A stretch of DNA of 64,000 nucleotides from Pelagicoccus albus (GTDB taxonomy: Bacteria; Verrucomicrobiota; Verrucomicrobiia; Opitutales; Opitutaceae). Made by a program: the position numbers and the translations under genes. Below, in pieces: positions 1 to 9,521 of the stretch (positions within the stretch are counted from its first letter, which is position 1; the number at the start of each line of letters is the position of its first letter). Location: positions 248,001-312,000 of the forward strand of contig NZ_JACHVC010000001.1 in assembly GCF_014230145.1 (NCBI RefSeq), given 5' to 3'. The notes below the pieces were generated by a model. The model had not been told where the DNA came from, searched no databases, and saw only the letters and a list, made by a program, of their open reading frames with translations.

Positions 1-22
1 AGGCTAGGGGAGCGATCTGGTC

Positions 23-2494
23 TTATCGCTTCTGCCTGCGTCCTCGACTCGCTTTTTTAGACTTCACCTTCTTTGAGGCGCGTTTTCGGTTCTTTAAACC
101 TCGATCGGTTTTGCGTTTGGCGGTCTTGTAGGGGGATGCGGATGGCTTTCGACTGGGCGAAACCGATTCGTCCGGGCTAACTGGCATGATGCTCGGTTTC
201 GGGTTACTCGCCTTTTGCTTGTCGCAGAGCTTGAAGTCCACCTGGCGTTTAAAACGGTCCACCTTATGAACTTCCACCTGGATCGTTTGCCCGAGGGAGT
301 AGGCGTTGCTTTTGCGGCGTCCGACCAAAGCGGTTCCGCTGGCGTTCAGACGGTACAGGTCGTCACGTAGGGCGGAGATGTGAACCATGCCGAATGCATT
401 CGATTCGGTGAGTTCGATAAACATGCCATGGTTTCGGACTTCCGTTATGATCGCGTCGAAAGCGGTCTTCTGCTCTTTGTCGAGTTCCCGTTCAAAGAAC
501 TCCAGAAGTTTAACCTTTATCGATTCGCGCTCGGCTTCGACCGAATTCACTTCGGTGTGGCTCAGGTGCTCGGCAACATTGGCCGCTTTGGAGGCATTGT
601 ATCGCAGGCTGGTTTCGTTGAGGGCGGGCTCGCCTCTGACCTTCACCAAGAAGTGATTGAAAACCCGGTGGGTTACGAGGTCACTGTATCTACGAATTGG
701 AGACGTGAAATGGAGGTAATCGTTTTTGCAAAGTCCGTAGTGCCCGTCTGGTGTAGATTTGTAACAGGCTTTTTTGAGCGAGCGAAGTACTTGGGTTCGC
801 AACAGCCGGCTTTGCGGGTGACTAGATAGCGTATCTAGTAGCTTCATGAGGTCCTTGCGATTGTTCAGGTCGCCAGTCTCGATTCCCCAAGTTCCCATGT
901 ATTCACGGAGGTCGTTGAGTCGCTCTTCGTCCGGGTCCTCGTGTACACGGTAGATGCAGGGAAGGCGGTTACGCTTCATCTCACGGGCTACGCACTCGTT
1001 GGCCAGCAGCATGTATTCTTCGATCAGCTGGTGACTTTCGTCGTTATGGATTTTTTCCAATCGGTCTGCGTATCCATTTTCGTCAACGAAGATTTTGGTT
1101 TCCTCCATGTCGAGGTTCAGGCTGCCGTGCTTAAAGCGGGCGGCTCGCAATTTCGAAGCGAAGCTCCAAAGTTCTCGGATACATTTTTGGAGTTTGCCCA
1201 ATTCGCCAGTTGATAGCGTATTTAGGGCTCGCCCGGTAGAACCAGTCTGGTGAGCGGGTGGCAGCTTTAAGTCTCGGGCGACTTGCAGGTCGTCGTTTTT
1301 CAGCAATGCGTAGGCTTGCTTGTAGGTGAGTCGCTTGTTGCTGCGGATTACGGTGTTGGCGTAGTCGACATCGACGATGTCGCCCTTTTTGTCGAAGGTT
1401 ACGAAGACTGACTTCGTCAGGCGATCTTCGTCTTCGACCAGACTGCAAACGCCATTGGAAAGGGAGCGTGGAAGCATCGGGATCACGATCCCGACGAGAT
1501 AGGTGGAATTTCCACGCTCAAAGGCTTCCTTGTCCAATTTCGTTCCGCCTCGTACGTAGGCGGCCACGTCGGCAATGTGGATACCGACTTTGGTGTGTTT
1601 TGAATCCGGATACTCAACCGAGATCGCATCATCGAAGTCCTTTGCGTCATCTGGGTCGATCGTGAAGGTGAAGGCTTCCCGCAAGTCGCGTCGTCCGATC
1701 AGCTGCTTTTCCGTAACCTTAGGCGGCACGGCGGCGGCCTCTTTCATGACCTCGGGAGGGAATTCGGTTTCAAGATTGTACTTGTGCAGCACGGCCATGA
1801 GCTCCGCTTGTGGCTCGTGGGTTTTGCCGAGGTTTGCGATGAGCTCGCCTTCTGGATTGACGTGGCGTTGCTCCCATTCGTGTAGCTTGGCCACGACTTT
1901 GCTGCCGACCACGGGGATGGGGTCGAGCTTCGATTCTTCAGGTGGCGGCACGTAAATGTCGTGTACGATACGAGGATCATCCGGGGCCACGTAGTGGAAG
2001 AAACGTGTTTTGCAGAGCGTCCCGACGACAGTGTCACGGGCCCGCTTTTGGATGCGGATGACTCGACCGTAGGGTCCATCCGGCTGGTGGCTGGGTTTTG
2101 CTTTTCCTCGGCTTTTCCAAGCGGGCTTCACCGGTGGTAGATCGGATATGCGCACCACGACTTTGTCGTCGTGCATGGCTACTCCGGTGTCCTCGGCGAG
2201 AATATTGATCGGCTCTGGATGGGATTCCCCTTTTTTCGGATCGGGGATTAGGATGGCGGACCCTTTCTGGCGAAATTTGATCGTTCCGCTCACGAGGTCG
2301 ACATCCTTGGGGATGGCGAAGCGGTCGCCTTTGATGCGGACAATGTCAGCGTTGGCGAGGAGAAGTCGGATCTCGTAGTCGAGATTGCGTCGTTCTTTTT
2401 TGCCGAGTCCGAGCTCGGCGGAGATTCCAGATTTGTCTAGCGGAGCGTAGTCCGCTTCTTGCAAGAGGGCGATGATTCGTTCCCTAAGTTTCAT
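23..2494 (-). CDS. rnr: Ribonuclease R, 3'-5' exoribonuclease
   Basis: Processive 3'-5' exoribonuclease that degrades structured RNA and takes part in rRNA and mRNA turnover in the cytoplasm. The 823-residue protein has the family order: an N-terminal winged-helix region (about 1-60), cold-shock-like domains (about 65-240), the RNB catalytic domain with the acidic cluster IDPDDAKDFDDAIS near residues 279-292 followed by HIADVAAYV, and an S1 RNA-binding domain near 675-765. The last 60 residues form a Lys/Arg/Ser-rich tail, typical of RNase R rather than RNase II. It is divergent from glgA, with an 87-base gap. The identification is firm. Confidence 0.96.
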   Translation of the reverse strand: MKLRERIIALLQEADYAPLDKSGISAELGLGKKERRNLDYEIRLLLANADIVRIKGDRFAIPKDVDLVSGTIKFRQKGSAILIPDPKKGESHPEPINILAEDTGVAMHDDKVVVRISDLPPVKPAWKSRGKAKPSHQPDGPYGRVIRIQKRARDTVVGTLCKTRFFHYVAPDDPRIVHDIYVPPPEESKLDPIPVVGSKVVAKLHEWEQRHVNPEGELIANLGKTHEPQAELMAVLHKYNLETEFPPEVMKEAAAVPPKVTEKQLIGRRDLREAFTFTIDPDDAKDFDDAISVEYPDSKHTKVGIHIADVAAYVRGGTKLDKEAFERGNSTYLVGIVIPMLPRSLSNGVCSLVEDEDRLTKSVFVTFDKKGDIVDVDYANTVIRSNKRLTYKQAYALLKNDDLQVARDLKLPPAHQTGSTGRALNTLSTGELGKLQKCIRELWSFASKLRAARFKHGSLNLDMEETKIFVDENGYADRLEKIHNDESHQLIEEYMLLANECVAREMKRNRLPCIYRVHEDPDEERLNDLREYMGTWGIETGDLNNRKDLMKLLDTLSSHPQSRLLRTQVLRSLKKACYKSTPDGHYGLCKNDYLHFTSPIRRYSDLVTHRVFNHFLVKVRGEPALNETSLRYNASKAANVAEHLSHTEVNSVEAERESIKVKLLEFFERELDKEQKTAFDAIITEVRNHGMFIELTESNAFGMVHISALRDDLYRLNASGTALVGRRKSNAYSLGQTIQVEVHKVDRFKRQVDFKLCDKQKASNPKPSIMPVSPDESVSPSRKPSASPYKTAKRKTDRGLKNRKRASKKVKSKKASRGRRQKR

Positions 2495-2581
2495 TTAACG
2501 GGTAAGTTGGCCGTATATTGGCCTACGGGCATTCAGTTTTATGTTGGATTTGCGGCCCTAATCTTTAGATCAAAGAAATCT

Positions 2582-4030
2582 ATGAAAATCGTTCATGCAG
2601 CAAGCGAGATGTTCCCTTATGTTAAAACTGGAGGTTTGGCAGATGTCTGCGGATCCCTCTTCAAGTCGCTTGCTAGCGTAGGGCATGATGTTTCGTTTTT
2701 TCTTCCTGGATACCGAAAGATCATCGAGTCCAAGGAGTTCGAAAGCGCAAAGCTAAAGGTGGTGCTGCAGGTTGAGTTAGGCGAGCAATTTCTCCGTGGG
2801 GAGGTTTGGGCTATCTCTTTGGGCAAGCGCCAGACGCTTTACATTATTCGCCGCGACGAGTTCTACGATAGGGCCAATCTCTACGGAACTCGCGAACGCG
2901 ACTATGATGACAACGATCGCCGCTTCATCTATTTCAGCAAGGCAGTCGTGCAAGCGATGCGTTTGCTAGAGATCAAAGCGGACATCCTGCACTGCCACGA
3001 TTGGCAGACCGGTTTGTTGCCGCTGTTCCTCCGTATGACCGAGCAAGAGACGGGACGTTCCCTCGCGCTAAAAACTTTTTTCTCCATCCACAATCTCGCC
3101 TTCCAAGGCTTGTTCCCTCGTTCGTCTTTCAAGCTCACCAATCTTTCTCCGGAATTCAATGCCATCGATGGGCTCGAATTCTACGAGCAGATCAGCATGA
3201 TCAAGGGCGGGATCTTCTTCTCGGACAAGGTCATGACCGTTAGCCCCAACTACGCTAGGGAGATTCTAACATCGGAATTTGGCTGTGGTCTAGAGGGCGC
3301 TTTAAAGGTGAGGGAAGACGATTTGGTAGGTATCGCCAATGGTATCGATATGGACGTCTGGAATCCGAAAAAGGATCCGTATCTGCTAAATCACTACAGC
3401 GTAAACGATCTGTCCGGCAAAGAGCTTTGTCAGGAAAATCTGCTCAAGAAGGTCGGACTTAAGAAAGGGGAAGGCCCCGTTTATGGCATGGTCGCACGCC
3501 TAACGGAGCAGAAAGGAGTCGATCTCCTGCTGAAGCGTATGAATTTCTTCGTGAAGAACGATTGTCGCCTGGTGGTATTGGGCAAGGGCGATCCGACCTA
3601 CGAGAAGGCGCTTCGACGCTGGGCCAAGTCGCATCCTGAACATATTGCGATCTGCGTTCTCTTGGACGAAGAGATGTCCCACTTGATCGAAGCCGGCTCG
3701 GACTTCTTCATCATGCCTTCCATTTTTGAGCCCTGTGGACTCAATCAGATGTACAGTCAGCGTTACGGAACGCTACCGCTTGTTTCTGGTGTAGGCGGTC
3801 TCAAGGACACCGTTATCGATGTGGTCTCGGATCCGGAAAATGGCACGGGTGTAGTGTTTGAGCCGAACGATCTGGCCTTCAAGCAGGGCTTGGAAGATTC
3901 GCTGGAACTCTTCGCCGACAAGAAAGCCTTTGATCACACGGTTTTGCGAGCAATGCGACGCGACTTCTCGTGGAAGCGTGTCACTTCCGAATACGAAGCC
4001 TTGTATCAGGATTCCGTTTACAGCGACTAG
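2582..4030 (+). CDS. glgA: Glycogen synthase (ADP-glucose type)
   Basis: Transfers glucose from ADP-glucose to the growing alpha-1,4-glucan chain. The 482-residue GT5 glycosyltransferase begins MKIVHAASEMFPYVKTGGLADV, with the KTGGL nucleotide-sugar loop at residues 15-19, and carries the C-terminal GT-B signature FEPCGLNQMYSQRYG. The reading frame is open upstream to 2459, but that stretch overlaps rnr on the other strand and has no family similarity, so ATG 2582 is chosen. No other glycogen gene is adjacent. Confidence 0.95.
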   Translation: MKIVHAASEMFPYVKTGGLADVCGSLFKSLASVGHDVSFFLPGYRKIIESKEFESAKLKVVLQVELGEQFLRGEVWAISLGKRQTLYIIRRDEFYDRANLYGTRERDYDDNDRRFIYFSKAVVQAMRLLEIKADILHCHDWQTGLLPLFLRMTEQETGRSLALKTFFSIHNLAFQGLFPRSSFKLTNLSPEFNAIDGLEFYEQISMIKGGIFFSDKVMTVSPNYAREILTSEFGCGLEGALKVREDDLVGIANGIDMDVWNPKKDPYLLNHYSVNDLSGKELCQENLLKKVGLKKGEGPVYGMVARLTEQKGVDLLLKRMNFFVKNDCRLVVLGKGDPTYEKALRRWAKSHPEHIAICVLLDEEMSHLIEAGSDFFIMPSIFEPCGLNQMYSQRYGTLPLVSGVGGLKDTVIDVVSDPENGTGVVFEPNDLAFKQGLEDSLELFADKKAFDHTVLRAMRRDFSWKRVTSEYEALYQDSVYSD

Positions 4031-4118
4031 TTTGAACTAGTTCGTAAGTTGCTGAAAAACAAGGCGTTCAGGACGCTTCGTTCTTGTTCGCATCAATCGC
4101 TCCGGCATGCTGAGATTC

Positions 4119-5534
4119 ATGCCTGAGCAAAACACTGTGATCGTCTGGTTCCGACAGGATCTCCGACTGTCTGACAACCCAGCTTTGCATGAAGCGGTAG
4201 AATCGGGAGGAGCGATCCTGCCGCTCTACATCTTGGATGATGAAGGGGAGGGGGATTGGCCTTTGGGAGGAGCTAGCCGCTGGTGGCTGCATCACTCGCT
4301 TGTTTCCTTGGACAGTGACCTCCGCAAAATTGGTTCGAAATTGACGCTGCTTAGAGGCGGTTCGAGCGAGACTTTGGCCAAATTGTGCGAGGCCGTCGGT
4401 GCCAAGTCAGTATTCTGGAATCGTCGCTACGAGCCGGAAATCATTGCCAGAGATACGAAAATCAAAAAGTCGCTCGCCGATAAGGGGCTCGAGGTGCGGA
4501 GCTTTAACGGCTCGCTGCTACAGTCGCCGCTGAAAGTGGAAAAGAAGAGCGGTGGTCCCTTCAAGGTATTCACTCCCTTTTGGAATCATCTCAAAACCCT
4601 GAAGATGAGAGAACCGCTGCCGGCACCTGGCAAACTGTCCGCTCCAAAAGACTGGCCGGATTCGGATGAACTCGATTCTTGGGAGCTTCTGCCGAAGCTC
4701 GATTGGGCGGGTGGGTTTTCGGACTATTGGACTCCAGGGGAAAATGCCGCCACTGATTCTCTCGACGAGTTTTTGAATGATCGCGTGAAGTCCTATGACG
4801 AAAATCGCGACAATCCCGCCATCGTGGGAGTGTCTAGAATGTCTCCGCACCTGCATTTTGGAGAGATTTCTCCGATCCAGATCTGGCATAAAGTCGATCG
4901 ACGAACCGGCGATGCCTACGCTCGGCAAATTGCCTGGAGAGAGTTTGCGTTTCACCTGCTTTACCATTTCCCCGAAACGAGCGAGAAGGCGCTGCGTCCG
5001 GAGTTTGACCGATTTCCTTGGAAGGAAAACCAGGATTGGTTGAAAGCCTGGCAACAGGGCCGGACCGGCTACCCGATCGTAGATGCGGGGATGCGCGAGC
5101 TTTGGTCTACGGGCTGGATGCACAATCGGGTGCGTATGATCGCGGCTTCGTTTTTGGTGAAGCACCTCCTTCAGCCGTGGCATTCCGGAGCGGAATGGTT
5201 TTGGGATACCTTGGTCGACGCGGACCTGCCCAATAATTCGATGGGCTGGCAATGGGTTGCCGGCAGTGGGGCGGACGCGTCCCCGTATTTTCGTATTTTC
5301 AATCCAATCACCCAAGGCGAGCGCTTTGATGCCAAGGGCGAATATACGCGAAAATGGGTGCCGGAACTTGCGCGTTTGCCGGACAAGTATCTTTTCAAGC
5401 CATGGGAGGCTCCCGCCAACGTACTCGAGTATGCGGGTGTAGATTTAGGCGGTAATTATCCTCAACCGATCGTTTCCCATGCGGAGGGCCGAGCCGCGGC
5501 CCTCGAAGCCTACGCGAAACTAAAAGACGGATGA
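4119..5534 (+). CDS. phrB: Deoxyribodipyrimidine photolyase
   Basis: Light-driven, FAD-dependent repair of cyclobutane pyrimidine dimers. The N-terminal Rossmann-like antenna domain begins with VIVWFRQDLRLSDNPAL. The C-terminal helical FAD domain contains RQIAWREFAFHLLYHFPE and the strongly conserved stretch from about residue 340 with MHNRVRM, and later DADLPNNSMGWQWVAGSGADA. About 471 residues is the usual class I CPD photolyase length. An ATG four codons upstream (4107) is possible, but ATG 4119 fits the family start better. It overlaps the next gene by four bases (ATGA), so the pair is probably translationally coupled. Confidence 0.93.
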   Translation: MPEQNTVIVWFRQDLRLSDNPALHEAVESGGAILPLYILDDEGEGDWPLGGASRWWLHHSLVSLDSDLRKIGSKLTLLRGGSSETLAKLCEAVGAKSVFWNRRYEPEIIARDTKIKKSLADKGLEVRSFNGSLLQSPLKVEKKSGGPFKVFTPFWNHLKTLKMREPLPAPGKLSAPKDWPDSDELDSWELLPKLDWAGGFSDYWTPGENAATDSLDEFLNDRVKSYDENRDNPAIVGVSRMSPHLHFGEISPIQIWHKVDRRTGDAYARQIAWREFAFHLLYHFPETSEKALRPEFDRFPWKENQDWLKAWQQGRTGYPIVDAGMRELWSTGWMHNRVRMIAASFLVKHLLQPWHSGAEWFWDTLVDADLPNNSMGWQWVAGSGADASPYFRIFNPITQGERFDAKGEYTRKWVPELARLPDKYLFKPWEAPANVLEYAGVDLGGNYPQPIVSHAEGRAAALEAYAKLKDG

Positions 5535-6877
5535 GATTTGAGAAACGGAGTGAAATGCCTGCCAGCTCTCAAGAGTTATTCGACTGGCATGCCCGGCCGG
5601 GGGCCTTTGAGCGACTGACTCCGCCGTGGCAAGGAGCAGAAATCATCAGTGAGGATCCTGGCTTCAGTGAGGGGAAAGAGGTCAAACTGAAGGTTTCGAC
5701 CCCTATTGGGAAACGACCTTGGCTGGCTCGTCACACATCGTGCATCGCAGGAGAGGAGTTCACTGACGAGCAGATCGCAGGTCCATTCAAGTCCTGGAAG
5801 CATCGACATCAATTTCGATACATCGATGACCAGAAGAGCGAGTTGATCGACTCGATAGATTTTGAAATGCCGGTAGGCTCGCTCGGGGAGACGATTGCCA
5901 GACGCCAGTTGGAGAAGATGTTCGATTATCGGCATTGGGTTACCGCACGGGACTTGAGGCTGAAAGCGAGTCTGCCCAACTTTAAGCCGCTCAAGATCGC
6001 CATAACTGGAGGCAACGGCTTTTTGGGCGCTCAACTGTCCGCACTGCTCAAAACGCAAGGGCACGACGTTTCCGTGGTGACTCGAAGCAAAAGGCGGGAC
6101 AGCGATATCCGCTGGGATCCTGCGAAAGGTGAGATCGAGTTGCCGCGTCTGGAGGGCTTGGATGCGGTGATCAATCTCGCGGGTGAGAACTTAACGTCCG
6201 GGCGTTGGAGCGATGAGCGAAAGAAGCGGATTTACAACAGTCGTATCGATGGGACCAAGCTTCTGGTGGATGCCTTTCTGCAGCTGGATGAGCCGCCCGA
6301 GGTTTTTCTGAGTGGCTCAGCCTCAGGTTACTACGGACATCATCCGGAGAAGGAATTTGATGAAACGTCTTCTGCGGGGGAGGGATTTTTGGCGGAAGTT
6401 TGCCAGGATTGGGAGGCTGCCGCACTGCGTGCTGAGTCCGCTCGCACGAGAGTTTGCCTGTTGCGCACCGGGATCGTTATCGATCCAAGGGGCGGAGCAT
6501 TGCAGAAGATGCTGCCCGCTTTCCGCTTTGGTTTGGGAGGTCCGTTGGGAAATGGCGAACAGTGGTTCCCTTGGGTTTCAATTGAGGATTGGATTGGAGG
6601 AGTCGCTTGGCTGCTTTTCGCCCAGAAGGCGAAGGGGCCAGTCAATCTGGTTTCTCCGCAAGCTCTCCAACAGAAGGAATTCGCCAAGGAGCTTGGTTCT
6701 GCGTTGAGCCGGCCCGCCGTTTTTCCAGCTCCCAAGGTGGCTCTTCGACTGGCTCTAGGTGAGATGGCTGACGAGGCTTTGCTCGCTAGCGCTAAGGTTC
6801 AGCCTAAGGCTTTGGAACGCTTGGACTACGATTTCGCGACTCCGCGACTCTCGGATTTGCTTTCCCGCATTCTCTAA
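5531..6877 (+). CDS. TIGR01777-family epimerase with N-terminal SRPBCC domain
   Basis: Two-domain protein of 448 residues. Residues 1 to about 150 resemble the SRPBCC/START-like cyclase-dehydrase fold (FDWHARPGAFERLTPPW). From about residue 155 there is an NAD(P)-dependent SDR epimerase of the TIGR01777 (YfcH/SulA-like) type, with the nucleotide loop ITGGNGFLGAQL and the motifs VINLAGENL and SGSASGYYG. The substrate of this family is not known. It overlaps the photolyase gene by four bases, and photolyase-epimerase neighbours suggest a shared light or stress context, which is inference. Confidence 0.85.
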   Translation: MRFEKRSEMPASSQELFDWHARPGAFERLTPPWQGAEIISEDPGFSEGKEVKLKVSTPIGKRPWLARHTSCIAGEEFTDEQIAGPFKSWKHRHQFRYIDDQKSELIDSIDFEMPVGSLGETIARRQLEKMFDYRHWVTARDLRLKASLPNFKPLKIAITGGNGFLGAQLSALLKTQGHDVSVVTRSKRRDSDIRWDPAKGEIELPRLEGLDAVINLAGENLTSGRWSDERKKRIYNSRIDGTKLLVDAFLQLDEPPEVFLSGSASGYYGHHPEKEFDETSSAGEGFLAEVCQDWEAAALRAESARTRVCLLRTGIVIDPRGGALQKMLPAFRFGLGGPLGNGEQWFPWVSIEDWIGGVAWLLFAQKAKGPVNLVSPQALQQKEFAKELGSALSRPAVFPAPKVALRLALGEMADEALLASAKVQPKALERLDYDFATPRLSDLLSRIL

Positions 6878-6973
6878 TGCTATGCGATCGACGAATTAGT
6901 TCACCGTGCTAAGATCGCTCTGTTTTCGACTAAACTTGACTAAGATAAGTAAGTAACCAAAGTTAACCCCATT

Positions 6974-7930
6974 ATGGCAAAGTCATTCTCTGATATCACA
7001 GCCGCCATCGGCAACACACCCCTGATCAAACTCAATCGTTTGACTGAAGGCCTAGCGGCAGACGTTTACGTTAAGTGCGAGTTCTTCAACCCGCTTTCCA
7101 GCGTTAAAGATCGTATCGGCAAGGCGATGATCGAAGCGGCGGAAAAAGAAGGAAAGCTCGGCGAAGGATCGATCATCATCGAGCCTACCTCCGGAAACAC
7201 TGGCATCGCCCTGGCTTTTATCGCCGCAGCCCGCGGCTACCGCCTCATCCTTACCATGCCGGAAACCATGTCCATGGAACGCCGCGTCTTGCTCAAGATG
7301 CTCGGAGCGGAGCTTGTTTTGACTCCTGGCCCGAAGGGCATGCCCGGCGCAATCGCTCGCGCCACCGAATTGGTTGAGGAGTACGGCGAAAAGGCATTCA
7401 TGCCCCAGCAGTTCGAAAACCCTGCGAATCCCGAAGTACACCGCCAAACCACTGCGGAAGAAATTTGGGAAGCAACTGAAGGCAAGATCGACGCTTTCGT
7501 GGCAGGCGTTGGAACCGGCGGAACTATCACCGGCGTGTCTGAGGTGATCAAGAGCCGCAAGGCGATCACTACCGTAGCGGTTGAGCCTGCTGCTAGCCCT
7601 GTCATTTCCGGAGGTCAGCCTGGTCCGCACAAGATCCAAGGTATCGGAGCCGGCTTCATCCCGAAGAATTGCAACAAGGACATCATCGACGACGTAATCA
7701 AAGTCGAAAACGACGATGCGTTCCAGACTGCTCAGGACATGGCCCTGAAGGAAGGTATCAGCTGTGGTATCTCATCGGGAGCAAACGTTTGGGCCGCTCT
7801 TCAGTTGGCGAAGCGTCCCGAGATGGCCGGCAAGATGATCGTCACCGTCGCCTGCAGTGCGGGTGAACGCTACATCTCCACGCCGCTCGGCGAAAAGGCC
7901 CGCAACGAAGCGGCCGCGGCGACTGCCTAA
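6974..7930 (+). CDS. cysK: Cysteine synthase A (O-acetylserine sulfhydrylase)
   Basis: PLP enzyme that makes cysteine from O-acetylserine and sulfide. The 318-residue protein has the PLP lysine motif [13 protein letters not shown] near residue 43, the substrate loop [11 protein letters not shown], the PLP phosphate loop [14 protein letters not shown] and the C-terminal [14 protein letters not shown]. It is a monocistronic unit ending at a strong intrinsic terminator. The short length and lack of a C-terminal CBS domain favour CysK over cystathionine beta-synthase. Confidence 0.95.
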   Translation: MAKSFSDITAAIGNTPLIKLNRLTEGLAADVYVKCEFFNPLSSVKDRIGKAMIEAAEKEGKLGEGSIIIEPTSGNTGIALAFIAAARGYRLILTMPETMSMERRVLLKMLGAELVLTPGPKGMPGAIARATELVEEYGEKAFMPQQFENPANPEVHRQTTAEEIWEATEGKIDAFVAGVGTGGTITGVSEVIKSRKAITTVAVEPAASPVISGGQPGPHKIQGIGAGFIPKNCNKDIIDDVIKVENDDAFQTAQDMALKEGISCGISSGANVWAALQLAKRPEMAGKMIVTVACSAGERYISTPLGEKARNEAAAATA

Positions 7931-7942
7931 TATTTTCAACAA

Positions 7943-7972
7943 AAGAGCGGACATCGGGTCCGCTCTTTTTTT
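7943..7972 (+). terminator. Intrinsic terminator after cysK
   Basis: A 10-base-pair stem (7943-7952 with 7958-7967) and five-base loop is followed by a run of T. It ends the cysK transcript and lies just before the 3' end of the convergent PEP-CTERM gene. Confidence 0.9.
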
Positions 7973-7976
7973 GTGC

Positions 7977-8507
7977 CTAACTTCTGCGTTTTCTTTTCCA
8001 GGCTATTAGGCCTGCGATCAGAGCGAATGCAGTGAAATGTGAGGGGCCAGAATCGGGTACTTGCGACGTCTCGATTGGGCCAACGGAAAAAATAGCTGCG
8101 TAAGGATCTCCTTCGACTGGGTAGATGTAGGTGTTGTCAGACAGAACTGCCCGTGCACTGGAGAGGGTCCGGTCAGTCACGGCATCTGCGAAGTAGATTT
8201 CCCAAACGTCGAAGTTCTCATAGTTCGCGGAATCGGATATTGGGAATGTGGTGAATAGGCTTACTTCCAATCGCTCTGCGCTCTCGAAAGCGGAGAATTG
8301 CACCGCTCCTATCCAAACTCCAAGCTCATCGTAGAAAGTGTGGCTCGTCGCCGCGTTTCTTGTTTCTCCAAAGGGTAGTGCCTCTGAACTCCACCCAACG
8401 ATTGCCCTATTGAAGTTGTCTTCTTCGAGAAACTCGATCGTCAAGGCGGGGCTTGATGTAGTGATTATACAAACTAGGGCGAGGAGGGGCAAAATGGGTG
8501 CTTTCAT
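7977..8507 (-). CDS. Exported protein with VPDSG-type PEP-CTERM sorting tail
   Basis: 176-residue secreted protein of unknown function. It has an N-terminal signal peptide (MKAPILPLLALVCIITTSSPAL), a beta-rich central region, and a C-terminal sorting signal: VPDSG, then a hydrophobic segment (FTAFALIAGLIAW) and the basic end KRKRRS. This tripartite tail is the exosortase/PEP-CTERM type, in the VPDSG form common in Verrucomicrobiota. The central part resembles no catalytic family I recognise. No exosortase gene is in the window. It is convergent with cysK. Confidence 0.8.
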   Translation of the reverse strand: MKAPILPLLALVCIITTSSPALTIEFLEEDNFNRAIVGWSSEALPFGETRNAATSHTFYDELGVWIGAVQFSAFESAERLEVSLFTTFPISDSANYENFDVWEIYFADAVTDRTLSSARAVLSDNTYIYPVEGDPYAAIFSVGPIETSQVPDSGPSHFTAFALIAGLIAWKRKRRS

Positions 8508-8560
8508 GATTAGGGTATGGTTATCTGAAGGGCTCTGACTTCCCAGTTTCGTCCCATCTC

Positions 8561-8735
8561 AACGGGTTGTAAAGTGGGTGAAAGCCTCAACCCATATGTT
8601 CAGGGCAAGAGCCAGCTATCGGTCAGCCTTTCCTGTACTTCCTGGGAGGAGTCTCACGCAAGGGACTGAAATTCTCTACCGGGCGAGTTGATTTTCGAGC
8701 TGGCTTCCTCTGTTATGGAGGGAGCCAGCTTTTTG
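8561..8735 (+). promoter_or_regulatory. Candidate structured leader RNA or sRNA upstream of comF
   Basis: An untranslated stretch between the divergent PEP-CTERM gene and comF ends in a strong plus-strand terminator, so some plus-strand transcript must start inside it. Visible structure: GGGTTG (8564-8569) can pair with CAACCC; AGTCTC-ACGCAA-GGGACT near 8650-8668 forms a hairpin; and AGCCAGCT at 8610-8617 is identical to the terminator's 3' arm, so it can pair with the terminator's 5' arm and act as an anti-terminator. No known riboswitch core was recognised. It could be an attenuator for comF or an independent small RNA. Confidence 0.45.
8698..8735 (+). terminator. Intrinsic terminator directly before comF
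   Basis: AGCTGGCTTCCTC (8698-8710) pairs with GGAGGGAGCCAGCT (8717-8730), with one G-T pair and a six-base loop, followed by TTTTTG. No gene on the plus strand precedes it after the cysK terminator, so it ends a small RNA or a leader transcript. Confidence 0.8.
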
Positions 8736-8737
8736 TT

Positions 8738-9475
8738 TTGAAACTACACCTTTCGATTAGTCGTCCGCTAGATTCCTTCTTGGAAACCGTATTTCCAAGT
8801 CAGTGTGTGGGTTGCGGAGGAGTGGTGGACTCGTCGAGTTTTTCTAGCGTCTGCGAGGATTGCTCGAATCGGTTTCAGTTGATCGAGGAGCCCAAATGTT
8901 TGACTTGCGGCTTTCCGTTTTATGGAGAAGCGGAATCGCGAACGCATTGCATGCATTGTGAGCATTTGACTCCTGAGTTTGGCCAAGGCTGGTCGATCGC
9001 TTTGTTTCGAGGACCCTTGCGGGAGCTCATCTACGCTCTTAAATACAAAGACGGATTCTGGGCCCTGAGGGATATTCGAGTCCTAGCGAAATCCGCTACC
9101 GGATTGGAGGAGTATATCGGAGAGGCATCTTTGGTGCCGGTGCCTTTGCATCCGAGGAAGCAACGCGAGAGGGGGTACAACCAGAGCCAACTGCTTGTAA
9201 AAGAGCTCGTCTCACTCTTTCCCAGATCCCGACAGAGCGATTTGTTGGAACGCTCGGTCGACACGGTTTCGCAAACTCAATTCGATCGGAAACAGAGAAT
9301 TCGTAACCTCAAAAATGCCTTTTCTTTGTGCCGAAACCGTGCCATAGACCCCGCCCAACGCTATATTATCGTCGACGATGTCTTTACCACAGGTTCCACT
9401 GTCAATGCTTGCTCAGCCGTTTTGCGGAGAGCGGGAGCTCGTGCGGTAGACGTTTTGACAATCGGGCACGGTTAG
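8738..9475 (+). CDS. comF: ComF family phosphoribosyltransferase-like protein
   Basis: ComF/GntX-type protein linked in other bacteria to uptake of transforming DNA. About residues 20-75 hold paired Cys motifs (CVGCGG, CEDC, CLTCGF, CMHCEH) forming a zinc ribbon. The C-terminal half is a type I phosphoribosyltransferase domain with PLHPRKQRERGYNQS and the PRPP loop IIVDDVFTTGST. The only start near the expected length is TTG 8738, three bases after the terminator T-run, so translation and the leader hairpin may be linked. 245 residues is normal for the family. Confidence 0.88.
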   Translation: MKLHLSISRPLDSFLETVFPSQCVGCGGVVDSSSFSSVCEDCSNRFQLIEEPKCLTCGFPFYGEAESRTHCMHCEHLTPEFGQGWSIALFRGPLRELIYALKYKDGFWALRDIRVLAKSATGLEEYIGEASLVPVPLHPRKQRERGYNQSQLLVKELVSLFPRSRQSDLLERSVDTVSQTQFDRKQRIRNLKNAFSLCRNRAIDPAQRYIIVDDVFTTGSTVNACSAVLRRAGARAVDVLTIGHG

Positions 9476-9521
9476 ACCGTAAGGCCTCTGTACCAAGAAT
9501 TTAAACAACAGCTCAATCAAC

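Noticed and set aside
4518-5315. Minus-strand ORF of 265 residues
   Set aside because: Antisense to the photolyase gene; no family similarity.
8561-8735. Known RNAs: SRP RNA, 6S RNA, tmRNA, TPP, cobalamin or c-di-GMP riboswitch
   Set aside because: None of the conserved core sequences of these classes could be found; only the hairpins and terminator are supported.
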